From Actinomycetota bacterium (GTDB taxonomy: Bacteria; Actinomycetota; Acidimicrobiia; Acidimicrobiales; RAAP-2), in assembly GCA_029850535.1 (NCBI GenBank), contig JARCRU010000101.1, positions 62,001 through 126,000 of the forward strand: a stretch of 64,000 nucleotides of DNA, read 5' to 3'. A program made the position numbers and the translations under genes. Positions 44,800 through 52,549 of this stretch are shown here, piece after piece (the first letter of the stretch is position 1; every line of letters starts with the position of its first letter). A model generated the notes under the pieces. That model searched no databases, was not told where the DNA came from, and saw only the letters and a list, made by a program, of their open reading frames with translations.

Positions 44800-45873
44800 C
44801 TACGGACGCCGCAGCAGCACCAGGTCGTCGCGGTGCACGATGACGTCGTCGGCGTCGTTGAACGACTCGGCGCTGGCGCGCACTAGACCCTTGGCCACCA
44901 CCGCGCCACCGGGACCGTGCACCTCCACGGCGTCGCCTTCGACGAAATCACCCGTGATGGACTCCACACCCACGCGCAGCAAACTGCGACCGTGGTTCTC
45001 GAGAGCCTCCAGGGCGCCCTGGTTGATCGAAACAACTCCCGAGGACGCCACCGCGAAGGCGATCCAGGCCTTACGGGCCGACAGTCGCTCGCCGCGCGCT
45101 TCGAACGTCGTTCCGAAGTCGTGGGTTCCCGTCAACGCGCGCAGCAACGGAGTCTCGGCGCGCGCCGGCGCGATCACGGTGGTGACCCCCGACCAGGTCG
45201 CCATACGCGCCGCCGCCACCTTCGAGGCCATGCCACCGCTACCCACTCCCGATCGACTCGCGCCCGCGACGTTTTCGAGTCGCGAATCGATCGAGGTGAC
45301 GACGTCGATCAAGGTGGCCGAGGGGTCCAAACGCGGGTCGGCGGTGAGTAGTCCCGGCGTGTCGGTCAAGAGCACCAGGTGGCTCGCCGTCACGAGGTTC
45401 GCCACCAGCGCCGCCAGGCGATCATTGTCACCAAAACGAATCTCCTCATCGGCCACGGCGTCATTCTCGTTGACGACCGCCACCACCCCGAGTGCGTGCA
45501 GAGCCGTCAAGGTAGAGCGTGCGTGCAGGTACTGTCCGCGGTGCGAGAAGTCGAGGGGGGCCAACAAGACTTGACCCACGGCGACCCCATGGGGGGCGAA
45601 CGCCCGCCGCCACGCGTCCATCAGCAGTGGCTGTCCCACCGCCGACACCGCTTGCAGGATCGTCGAATCCGTCGGTCGTCCTCGACCCTCGCCCACGTGC
45701 GCCCAGCCCGCGGTGATGGCCCCCGACGTCACCACGACCACCGACCATCCCTGCTCGCGCAGCGTCACCACGTCGTGCGCCAGTGACGACAGAACGTCGT
45801 GGGCGACGCCGCCGCGCGCGTCGGTCACCGAGGTGGTCCCGATTTTGACGACGACGCTACGATCCGTCGTCAT
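44800..45873 (-). CDS. proB: Glutamate 5-kinase
   Basis: First step of proline synthesis. The 357 residues comprise an amino-acid-kinase domain (VVKIGTTSVTD, VTSGAI, NENDAVADEE, FGDNDRLAA, GSGGMASKV) and a C-terminal PUA domain. The start is within the last codons of obgE: three in-frame ATGs (45897, 45882, 45873) are possible. I use 45873 (TTDRSVVVKIG), the best match to the family length. It overlaps obgE by 17 bases. The feedback site for proline cannot be judged from sequence alone. Confidence 0.94.
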   Translation of the reverse strand: MTTDRSVVVKIGTTSVTDARGGVAHDVLSSLAHDVVTLREQGWSVVVVTSGAITAGWAHVGEGRGRPTDSTILQAVSAVGQPLLMDAWRRAFAPHGVAVGQVLLAPLDFSHRGQYLHARSTLTALHALGVVAVVNENDAVADEEIRFGDNDRLAALVANLVTASHLVLLTDTPGLLTADPRLDPSATLIDVVTSIDSRLENVAGASRSGVGSGGMASKVAAARMATWSGVTTVIAPARAETPLLRALTGTHDFGTTFEARGERLSARKAWIAFAVASSGVVSINQGALEALENHGRSLLRVGVESITGDFVEGDAVEVHGPGGAVVAKGLVRASAESFNDADDVIVHRDDLVLLRRP

Positions 45874-47236
45874 CGTCGTCATCGTCTCCCACGCCATCGA
45901 GACGTCCGTGGCGCGCCAGGCGCTCGCGGCGCGTGACGCGGTGTCGCTCACCACGATCGAGACCCGAACCCACCTCGTCGCGCCACCATTCGAAGGACAG
46001 CGGACCAATGGTGACCACGTCACCATCGCGCACTCCCGCGCGATTGAGCACGCGGTCGACGCCGAGGTCCTTGAGACGCTTCACGATCTCGGCCAGGGCT
46101 TGGTCGTCGGTCAGGTCCTGAAACCGCACCGCGCGTTCAGCGGAGCGACCGCTCACTCGCCAGTTCGTCTCACCCGTTCTCTCGAGCGTGATTTCGTCAG
46201 GCACGGGCTTGTGCACCACCACTTGGTGCTCGTTCTGTTCCGCTTCGCGCGAGCGCACTTCGAGCACGAGTCCCGCGAGGCGCGCACTCAGTGCGTCGAT
46301 GCCAGATCCCGTTACCGCCGAAATGGTCGGGACTCCCTCGACCTCCTGAGCGGCCACGTCGCCCTTGGAACCCACGACCACTCGGGGGCGATCGAGTAAG
46401 TCGGCCTGGTAGTCACCGAGTTCGCGCAGCAGAATGGCCAGCTGTTCCTCGGGACCCAGGGGCGCGAACTCCGAGAGGTCCAGAAGTACGCACAGCACGC
46501 GGGCGCGCTCGACGTGGCGCAAGAAATCGTGTCCGAGACCTCGACCTTCCGCCGCCCCTTCGATCAATCCCGGGATATCGGCCATGACGTATTCCGTCGC
46601 GTCCTGGGGGCGACCCGAGCGAGCGCCCACGCGCACCACGCCGAGATTGGGCACGAGGGTCGTGAAGGGGTAGTCCGCGATCTTGGGTCGCGCGGCCGAC
46701 ACGCGCGAGATCAACGTCGATTTGCCCACGTTGGGAAAGCCAATCAACGCCACGTCAGCTTGCAGCTTCAACTCGAGGTTGTACCAACGCTCCTCGCCCA
46801 CTTCGCCTTGTTCGGCGAAGGCGGGTGCTCGACGCTGGTTCGAAAGAAAACGGTTGTTCCCCTGTCCACCCAACCCCCCCGCGGCGGCCAGCCAACGGTC
46901 GCCGGGTCCCGAGAGATCCACCAGCAACTCTCCCTCCTGGGAGTGCACCAGTGTCCCCACCGGCACCGCGACGATGATGTCTTTACCGTTGGAGCCGTGC
47001 ATGCGCTTGGACGTGCCGTGCTGACCGTCGGTGGCTCGGCGAAAGGGGTGATCGCGAAAGCCCAGCAGCGACGCCTGGTTGTGGTCGGCGACCAGCCAGA
47101 CGTCACCCCCCTTGCCACCGTCGCCGCCATCGGGACCACCCTTAGCGACGTGGGCCTCGCGGCGAAACGAGACGCAGCCCGCGCCACCGTCGCCGGCCTT
47201 GGCGTGCAGTTGGGCCGAATCGACGAAGCTACTCAC
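45857..47236 (-). CDS. obgE: GTPase ObgE/CgtA
   Basis: Essential 50S-assembly and stress GTPase. The 459 residues have the glycine-rich Obg fold (GDGGAGCVSFRREAHV), G1 GFPNVGKST, G3 DIPGLIEGA and a C-terminal OCT domain (VRFQDLTDDQALAEIVKRL). They end in a basic stretch and an Asp run. The GTG follows TAGGAT by six bases. The Asp-run codons (GAT/GAC) contain the ATGs of proB in the other frame. The usual rplU-rpmA-obgE cluster is split here, because rpmA-rplU lie about 3 kb away. Confidence 0.96.
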   Translation of the reverse strand: MSSFVDSAQLHAKAGDGGAGCVSFRREAHVAKGGPDGGDGGKGGDVWLVADHNQASLLGFRDHPFRRATDGQHGTSKRMHGSNGKDIIVAVPVGTLVHSQEGELLVDLSGPGDRWLAAAGGLGGQGNNRFLSNQRRAPAFAEQGEVGEERWYNLELKLQADVALIGFPNVGKSTLISRVSAARPKIADYPFTTLVPNLGVVRVGARSGRPQDATEYVMADIPGLIEGAAEGRGLGHDFLRHVERARVLCVLLDLSEFAPLGPEEQLAILLRELGDYQADLLDRPRVVVGSKGDVAAQEVEGVPTISAVTGSGIDALSARLAGLVLEVRSREAEQNEHQVVVHKPVPDEITLERTGETNWRVSGRSAERAVRFQDLTDDQALAEIVKRLKDLGVDRVLNRAGVRDGDVVTIGPLSFEWWRDEVGSGLDRGERHRVTRRERLARHGRLDGVGDDDDDDDGS

Positions 47237-47242
47237 CGCTCC

Positions 47243-47248
47243 ATCCTA
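47243..47248 (-). promoter_or_regulatory. Putative -10 (TAGGAT) for leaderless obgE
   Basis: TAGGAT, six bases (GGAGCG), then the obgE GTG. The GGAG inside the spacer is too close to the start to act well as a ribosome-binding site. No -35 is evident. Confidence 0.5.
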
Positions 47249-47265
47249 GGACCCGCCTCGAGGAG

Positions 47266-48630
47266 CTATCCGACCAGTTCATCGAGCGCGGCGTCAAACA
47301 CCCGCTGGTGCTGGGCCACGTGCTCGCTCGTCGTCGCCGGGCACATCAGGGCCATGTTGTGAAACGGAGTGAGCACGACCCCACGGTTAATGGTGTACAG
47401 GTGCAGATACTCCTCGAGCGTCTTGTCGGTGCTCGCGGCGGATTCGCCACCATTGGTCGGGGCGGGATCCATGAAGCGGTACTCGCAACGCGTTCCGAGT
47501 TGGCTCACCGACCACGACACGCCGTGGCGAGTGATCGATTCGCGCACCCCCAGGGTGAAGGTCGTCGCCAGCACTTCCATACGCGCGAAGGATTCATCGG
47601 TCAAGACCTCGCCGAGGACTGCGCGCATGGCTGCCAAACTCATGGCGTTGCCCGCCAAGGTGCCACCGACTCCCCCCACGTCAGTGATGTCCACCCCCTC
47701 GGTCAGGGCGCCCATGAGGCGTTGCGCGAGCGATTCACTCAACCCGAAGGCCCCACAGGGCACTCCCCCACCCAGCGACTTACCGATAGTCAGCGCGTCC
47801 GGCTGGAGTCCGTAGCGCCGGGTCGCACCCCCGGGACCCGCGGAGAAGGTGTGTGTCTCGTCGAGGATCATCAAGGTGCCGGTCTCATCGCAGAGTCGTC
47901 GCACGCCCTCCCAGAATCCGGGCGCGGGCAACACGATGCCGATGTTGGTCAGCGCGGGTTCGGCCAGCACCGCGGCCACGTCGCCGTGTCGCAATTCGCG
48001 CTCCAGGGATTCGAGGTCATTGAACTCGACCACCCGGGTCGTGGTGGTTGGATCCACCGCGGGTGCGACGCAGCCGGGTCGCATCGCGGGACGTCCGTGT
48101 GCATCGACGATCACGAAAGTCTCGTCGACGCTGCCGTGGTAGCAGTAGGAGAAGACCAGGATTTTGGGACGTCGAGTGACTAGTCGCACCAGTCGCAACA
48201 GCCAGCGATTGGCGTCGGTCGCCGAGAGCGTGAACGACCACTGCGCCAGCCCGAACCGTCGAGTCAATTCGTGCGCGACCCACTCGCCATCTGATGTCGG
48301 CATCATCGTCGTCACGCCGCCCAGTCGCCCGACACGCTCCTCCAGGGCCCGCACGAGTGCGTCGGGCGAGTGCCCGGCCATCGCGCCGGTGTCGCCCAAG
48401 GCGAAGTCAACCAATTCGTGACCGTCCGCGTCGGTGATCATCGCGCCGTGGGCGCGTTCAAAGGCCAAGGGGAACCCGCCGGACCACTCGTTCATCCACG
48501 TCATCGGCACCCGGGCAAAGAGGTGGCGAGCTGCCTCATGGACGGCGAGCGAGCGAGGGTTGGCCCGACGGTACTGGCCGCGCTCGCGAGCGACCAACTG
48601 CGTCAAATGCTGACGATCAAAGGACTCCAT
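47266..48630 (-). CDS. Class III PLP aminotransferase, glutamate-1-semialdehyde aminomutase-like
   Basis: A 454-residue fold-type I class III enzyme with the PLP lysine in TIGKSLGGGVPCGAFG, the ILDETHTF aspartate motif and the VDFALGDTGAMAGH entry region. These features are close to HemL-type aminomutases and their transaminase paralogues. No other haem gene is nearby, and several substitutions relative to HemL (for example the CYHGSVDE segment) leave a different aminotransferase possible. ATG 48630 is used, following TACCAT by six bases. It precedes obgE on the minus strand. Confidence 0.75.
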   Translation of the reverse strand: MESFDRQHLTQLVARERGQYRRANPRSLAVHEAARHLFARVPMTWMNEWSGGFPLAFERAHGAMITDADGHELVDFALGDTGAMAGHSPDALVRALEERVGRLGGVTTMMPTSDGEWVAHELTRRFGLAQWSFTLSATDANRWLLRLVRLVTRRPKILVFSYCYHGSVDETFVIVDAHGRPAMRPGCVAPAVDPTTTTRVVEFNDLESLERELRHGDVAAVLAEPALTNIGIVLPAPGFWEGVRRLCDETGTLMILDETHTFSAGPGGATRRYGLQPDALTIGKSLGGGVPCGAFGLSESLAQRLMGALTEGVDITDVGGVGGTLAGNAMSLAAMRAVLGEVLTDESFARMEVLATTFTLGVRESITRHGVSWSVSQLGTRCEYRFMDPAPTNGGESAASTDKTLEEYLHLYTINRGVVLTPFHNMALMCPATTSEHVAQHQRVFDAALDELVG

Positions 48631-48636
48631 CGCCCC

Positions 48637-48642
48637 ATGGTA
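48637..48642 (-). promoter_or_regulatory. Putative -10 (TACCAT) for leaderless aminotransferase gene
   Basis: TACCAT, six bases (GGGGCG), then the ATG at 48630. It lies at the edge of the HU-aminotransferase divergent region. Confidence 0.45.
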
Positions 48643-48689
48643 GGTGAACGAGCCAACTTTCCAGGGACACCGAGGGAAGCTATCGAGCC

Positions 48690-48836
48690 TGTGGTCAGGG
48701 ATTATCAATTGTCCTACGGAAGACGAAGGTTAAATATCTGCTCTAAATCCCTAAATTGCAGCGTTTTAGCGATAAAGATGGCTCCGGTTCAGGGAACTCT
48801 CCCAGTCCGATTTAACGAAGAGTAAGGAGTCGACCG
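48690..48836 (+). promoter_or_regulatory. AT-rich upstream region of the HU gene
   Basis: In this GC-rich window, about 48700-48780 is distinctly AT-rich (GGATTATCAATTG, TTAAATATC, CTAAATCCCTAAATTG, GCGATAAAG). It lies in the divergent gap and probably contains the hup promoter and an UP-like element. TTGTCC-N16-TAAATA is one weak candidate. AAGGAG precedes the GTG at 48837 by seven bases, so this gene has a normal leader. Confidence 0.4.
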
Positions 48837-49112
48837 GTGAACAAGGCCGAGTTGGTAGATGCAATTGTTGCCGAGAGTGGGGCGACGAAGGCCGCAGCGA
48901 TGGAGTTCCTGCGCGCGTTCGAAGACGTCGTCGTAGAGAACGTCGCCAAGGGCGAGAAGATCGTGCTGTCGGGCTTTCTGTCCTTCGAGCGTGTCGAGCG
49001 TAAGGCTCGTACGGCTCGCAACCCCCAGACCGGCGAGGCAATCCAGGTTGCCGCGTCACGTGCCCCCAAGGTGTCGATTGGTTCGACATTCAAAAAGGCC
49101 GTCAAGGGATAG
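48837..49112 (+). CDS. HU-family DNA-binding protein
   Basis: Histone-like nucleoid protein of 91 residues that bends and compacts DNA. The sequence has the HU layout: NKAELVDAIVAESG, the LSGFLSFERVERKART core, the RNPQTGEAIQVAAS arm and PKVSIGSTFKKAVKG. AAGGAG lies seven bases before the GTG. It is monocistronic, with an AT-rich upstream region and a strong terminator downstream. It lacks the long basic tail of mycobacterial HupB. Confidence 0.95.
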   Translation: MNKAELVDAIVAESGATKAAAMEFLRAFEDVVVENVAKGEKIVLSGFLSFERVERKARTARNPQTGEAIQVAASRAPKVSIGSTFKKAVKG

Positions 49113-49186
49113 TTCTCGCACGGTGGTGGAGACTTCCCCGCGGCTTCCCCTGCGATTGTGTGCAGGATGTCGCAAAAATTGAGACC

Positions 49187-49232
49187 AACCCGACGTCCCT
49201 TGGAAAGAATCCAAGGGACGTCGGGTTTTTTT
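49187..49232 (+). terminator. Strong intrinsic terminator after the HU gene
   Basis: AACCCGACGTCCCTTGG and its exact complement form a 17-base-pair stem around the loop AAAGAAT, followed by seven Ts on the plus strand. It is the strongest terminator in the window. It lies next to the convergent DUF4190-like gene stop. On the minus strand no T-run follows directly. Confidence 0.93.
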
Positions 49233-49740
49233 AGAATCCACTCTGCACGTTGAGGCCGCTCGGACTCGAAACGGCAATCAACCACGCGTCGTGGCAGCCC
49301 CGCATCCACAACGCGAGATTGTCGCTCTGGCTCTGAACGTTCGACGCGGAACACACAGACGACTCGCGAGCAGCGTTGGAGAAACTCTCCGCGGCGTAGG
49401 TCCTTCCGTCAATATACGAGGGGTCAGCCAGAATCGCATTGCTCGCACTGTGAGCCCACACGTCGCTCCACATGACGCCCGCCGGCACCAGACCAACGAT
49501 CCCGGCGAGGACACCCGCAATGGCCAAACCAGTACCGCGCCTCAGGCTCTCTCCCGCGTGAAACTTCCTCAGTTCGAAGAACCCTAACGCGATTCCCGCG
49601 ACTGAACCGACTCCGCCAATCCACGCGAGCGAGAGCACCAGGGACGCCAGCGCCACGGGTCGAGATGGGGACGAGGCCTCACTCACTGGCGCACTCGCAG
49701 TTCGCCTCGTCCAGGGGCGGAGCGATCTCGTATCGGGCAC
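49231..49740 (-). CDS. DUF4190-like membrane protein
   Basis: A 169-residue protein with a polar N-terminus, two hydrophobic helices (about 28-52 and 70-92) in the pattern of DUF4190 (ALASLVLSLAWIGGVGSVAGIALGF, GTGLAIAGVLAGIVGLV), and then an extracytoplasmic tail of about 75 residues. GGGAGG precedes the GTG at 49740. Function is unknown. It is convergent with HU and faces the same terminator. The tail contains two cysteines that might pair outside the cell. Confidence 0.75.
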   Translation of the reverse strand: MPDTRSLRPWTRRTASAPVSEASSPSRPVALASLVLSLAWIGGVGSVAGIALGFFELRKFHAGESLRRGTGLAIAGVLAGIVGLVPAGVMWSDVWAHSASNAILADPSYIDGRTYAAESFSNAARESSVCSASNVQSQSDNLALWMRGCHDAWLIAVSSPSGLNVQSGF

Positions 49741-49887
49741 TGCCCTCCCTTGCGTCGAAAGCTACTCCGAGGCTAGTCGTCGACCTCCCCTTTTTTGGCC
49801 GCAGGAGCAGAGCCAGAACAGCTGACCTGCGCCACCTTCATCAGGGCCCTCGACCGCACCGATTAAGAGGGACACGCCACTAAAGAA
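49741..49887. other. Gap between the DUF4190-like gene and the rpmA terminator
   Basis: I see no confident gene. A 37-codon minus-strand ORF (GTG 49875 to TAG 49762) ends FWLCSCGQKRGGRRLASE, but it begins inside the terminator region without a ribosome-binding site or TAnnnT hexamer. The plus-strand ORF in the track here has no family features. Confidence 0.4.
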
Positions 49888-49918
49888 GATCTCCCCAGGG
49901 CGCAGCCCTGAGGAGATC
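49888..49918 (-). terminator. Terminator downstream of rplU-rpmA
   Basis: On the minus strand GATCTCC, one mismatch, CAGGGC, a three-base loop and the complementary arm are followed by TTCTTTAG. It lies 23 bases past the rpmA stop and probably ends the rplU-rpmA transcript. Confidence 0.75.
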
Positions 49919-49941
49919 GACCAAAGTTGAACCTTGGAGAA

Positions 49942-50196
49942 TTAACTCTCGGTCAAAATGTCCACGAGTTTGCGGCCACCACGAAAACCGAACTTCACCT
50001 TGCCCTCGGCCAGGGCGAACAGAGTGTCGTCCTTGCCAATGCCCACGTTGCGCCCCGGGTGAAACAAAGTGCCACGCTGGCGAATGATGATCGAACCGGT
50101 CTTGACGAGCGTGCCGTCGAAGGCCTTCACGCCCAGGCGCTGGGCATTGGAATCGCGGCCGTTACGGGTAGAACCGCCACCTTTAGTCTTTGACAT
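49942..50196 (-). CDS. rpmA: 50S ribosomal protein L27
   Basis: Ribosomal protein whose N-terminus reaches the peptidyl transferase centre. The 84-residue sequence is typical ([42 protein letters not shown]). AAGGAG precedes the ATG. It follows rplU after nine bases and is ended by a terminator. There is no Firmicutes-type cleavable N-terminal extension. Confidence 0.97.
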   Translation of the reverse strand: MSKTKGGGSTRNGRDSNAQRLGVKAFDGTLVKTGSIIIRQRGTLFHPGRNVGIGKDDTLFALAEGKVKFGFRGGRKLVDILTES

Positions 50197-50205
50197 AGTT
50201 GCTCC

Positions 50206-50562
50206 TTACGCCTCGACGGCTTCGACGGCCTTAGCCGCCTTGGCGGCCTTAGCCGGCTTCAGAGAGATCTTGTTGATCTCCACGGTGGTGTACCACTGAC
50301 GGTGCCCCCAGCGCTTGCGCTGGATGGACTTGGCCTTGTAGGTGAGGGCGCGGATCTTGGGACCGCTCTCCACACCAACGATGGTGCCCGTTACTCTGGC
50401 GCCCTCTAGCGCCGGACCAGCGAGAACGCTGTCTCCGTCCACTAGTAACACGGGCTCGAACTCAATGACAGCACCATTCTCTTCGGCGCGCTTGTCAACG
50501 CGGACCAATTGGCCCTCGGTGACGCGCTCTTGAGATGTGCCTACTCGGATGACGGCGTACAT
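50206..50562 (-). CDS. rplU: 50S ribosomal protein L21
   Basis: Large-subunit protein of 118 residues from the ATG at 50562 (YAVIRVGTSQERVTEGQLVRVD), chosen over the track start because that lies within the RNase gene. The core GHRQWYTTVEINKI motif is followed by an Ala/Lys/Val-rich tail of short AKAAK/VEAVEA repeats. There is no ribosome-binding site; TACTAT lies nine bases upstream, so the leader may be only two or three bases long. rpmA follows. Confidence 0.95.
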   Translation of the reverse strand: MYAVIRVGTSQERVTEGQLVRVDKRAEENGAVIEFEPVLLVDGDSVLAGPALEGARVTGTIVGVESGPKIRALTYKAKSIQRKRWGHRQWYTTVEINKISLKPAKAAKAAKAVEAVEA

Positions 50563-50571
50563 AGGGTTTCT

Positions 50572-50577
50572 ATAGTA
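50572..50577 (-). promoter_or_regulatory. Putative -10 (TACTAT) for rplU
   Basis: TACTAT lies nine bases before the rplU ATG, with a second reading TATAGA six bases before it. Either puts the transcript start within a few bases of the ATG. No Shine-Dalgarno is present. Confidence 0.4.
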
Positions 50578-50602
50578 GCCGAAATCCGTAACCTTGCGTG
50601 AC

Positions 50603-52255
50603 CTACAGGCCAGTGGCGACGACGAAACCTCGTCCATCGCACACGGCACAGACCTTGGAGACCGACTCCAACAGTCCCTCGTTGACTCGCTTGCGGGTCA
50701 TTTCAACTAGTCCGAGTTCGGAGATATCAAAGACTTGTGTGCGCGTCTTGTCGCGACTGAGGGCCTGTCGAAGTGCCGAGGCCACCGCTTCGCGGTGAGA
50801 CTTGGCTTCCATGTCGATGAAGTCAATCACGATGATGCCGCCAATGTCGCGCAAGCGAAGTTGTCGCGCCACTTCTTCGGCGGCTTCGAGGTTGTTGCGG
50901 AACACCGTCTCTTCGAGGTTCGTGGTGCCGACGTTCTTGCCGGTGTTGACGTCAATGACGGTCAACGCCTCGGTGCGCTCAATGATGAGTGAGCCGCCCG
51001 AGGGCAGAAACACTTTGCGGTCCAGTGCCCGGTGCAGTTGCTCGTGCACAAAATAGCGTTCAAAGAGGGGAAGCTCCTCACTGGACCTGTCGTAGTACTC
51101 AATTCGGTCGGCCAACTCCGGGTTCACCGCCAGAACGTAGTCGCGCACCTTGTTGTAGAGGTCGACGTCATCGATGATGACGCCACGGAAGTCGTCGTTC
51201 AACTCTTCGCGCAACACCCGCACCGCGAGGTCCAGGTCGCGATAGACCAAACGCGGCTGGTTGGACTTGGCCACCTCGGCTTCAATGGCGTCCCACTTCT
51301 CGCACAGCGAGGTGACGTCGCGCGCCAGGTCGTCGGCCGCCACACCCTCCGCCGCCGTGCGAATAATGATGCCGTGGCGCGCGGGCTTGACGTCGTCGAT
51401 AATCTTGCGCAACCGACGTCGTTCACCGTCGGGCAAGCGCTTCGAAATGCCGATCGTGCTGGAATTGGGCACTAGGACCGCGAATCGACCGGGAATCGAG
51501 ACTTCCTGGGTGAGGCGAGCGCCCTTGGCGCCAATCGCGTTCTTGGTGACTTGACACACGATGGTCTGGCCAGATCTGATCATCTGCTCAATACGCTTGT
51601 CGTTGGACGTGGTTCCCTCGATGTCGTCATCACTGAGCGAGATGTCGCCTCGGTAGAGCACGGCGTTCTTGGGAATGCCGATGTCGACGAACGCGAGCTC
51701 CATGCCCGGCAGGACGTTCTGGATGCGGCCGACGTAGATGTTGCCGTCGATCTGGTTGGTCTCGTCGGCGGCCTTAGCGACCGTGTACTCCACCATGGTG
51801 CGACCTTCGAGGGTGGCAATGTGAGTGGCCTCCTTGGTGGTGTGCACGCACATCAAATAGCGACCCTGGGCCCGCGTGCGGCGTTCTCCTCCGCGTCGCT
51901 TGCCCTTACGCGCGCGTGCGCCGTCGTCGCCGTCCAAATCCGGTGCCGACGCCTCGACCGGCGCCTCGACGGGACGCGCACTCTGCCGATTCGGTGCACC
52001 CTGGCTGGGAGCGCCAGAGCGATTCTGACCGCCCTGACCGCCCCGTCCACGGCCGCCACGTCGACGACGGTTGCCGCCTTGACCGCCGCCTTGACCATTG
52101 CTTGAAGAAGAGCCGTTACTCGAAGGTGACGAGGGGCTGGGCTGCTCGCGCGATGATCCCACCGAGGGACGGGTATCACCGATTTGCGGAGCGGGGCGGG
52201 TGTCGCCGATTCTGGGACTAGCCGGCGGTGTGGGGGTGGTGGTCTCGTCGCTCAC
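50603..52255 (-). CDS. Ribonuclease E/G family endoribonuclease
   Basis: Single-strand endoribonuclease for RNA processing and decay. From the GTG at 52255 (550 aa), with AAGGAG eight bases upstream, an N-terminal low-complexity arm of about 125 residues (Ser/Gln/Gly and RRRRGGRGRGG) precedes the S1 domain (GNIYVGRIQNVLPGMELAFVDIG), the RNase H-like and catalytic region (TVIDVNTGKN, GGIIVIDFIDM) and the zinc-link region CAVCDGRG. The compact length is nearer RNase G, with an arm like actinobacterial RNase E. Confidence 0.93.
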   Translation of the reverse strand: MSDETTTPTPPASPRIGDTRPAPQIGDTRPSVGSSREQPSPSSPSSNGSSSSNGQGGGQGGNRRRRGGRGRGGQGGQNRSGAPSQGAPNRQSARPVEAPVEASAPDLDGDDGARARKGKRRGGERRTRAQGRYLMCVHTTKEATHIATLEGRTMVEYTVAKAADETNQIDGNIYVGRIQNVLPGMELAFVDIGIPKNAVLYRGDISLSDDDIEGTTSNDKRIEQMIRSGQTIVCQVTKNAIGAKGARLTQEVSIPGRFAVLVPNSSTIGISKRLPDGERRRLRKIIDDVKPARHGIIIRTAAEGVAADDLARDVTSLCEKWDAIEAEVAKSNQPRLVYRDLDLAVRVLREELNDDFRGVIIDDVDLYNKVRDYVLAVNPELADRIEYYDRSSEELPLFERYFVHEQLHRALDRKVFLPSGGSLIIERTEALTVIDVNTGKNVGTTNLEETVFRNNLEAAEEVARQLRLRDIGGIIVIDFIDMEAKSHREAVASALRQALSRDKTRTQVFDISELGLVEMTRKRVNEGLLESVSKVCAVCDGRGFVVATGL

Positions 52256-52549
52256 GACGGGTACTCCTTGAGTTCTGGGTGAGGGAGCGGCACGCATCGG
52301 CGCAACTCCCCGTGGATCGGCCACGGTGCGCGAGACACGCGGCGGCCGGAGGGCAAACTACGTATTGGGCGGGTGTAAACGGGTCGCCGAAGGTCCCACG
52401 GAACTGGGCTACCTCCCTGACGTGTACCACGTTGCGTCCTTACTGCGGGCAACGACGGAATGATGCCACTCGGTCGTCACTGCGATTTCAATGCGCCACC
52501 GTCCGATGTACGGCCGCGCCCAACACCTCAAGGCTACTCGCAATACGCC
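52256..52549. other. 294-base gap between PBP2 and the RNase E/G gene
   Basis: I see no gene here. The gap probably holds the RNase E/G promoter and a long leader on the minus strand, plus the 3' region of the PBP2 transcript. CCGTGG-ATCGG-CCACGG forms a small hairpin near 52311-52327. RNase E leaders are autoregulatory in other bacteria; here that is only a positional analogy. Confidence 0.4.

Noticed and set aside
48690-48836. AT-rich region as a replication origin
   Set aside because: No cluster of DnaA boxes and no dnaA, dnaN or parA genes nearby; a promoter region is simpler.
49665-49883. Plus-strand ORF with SRARTADLR segment, considered as a gene or antisense of a tRNA
   Set aside because: No cloverleaf can be drawn on either strand and no family features are visible.
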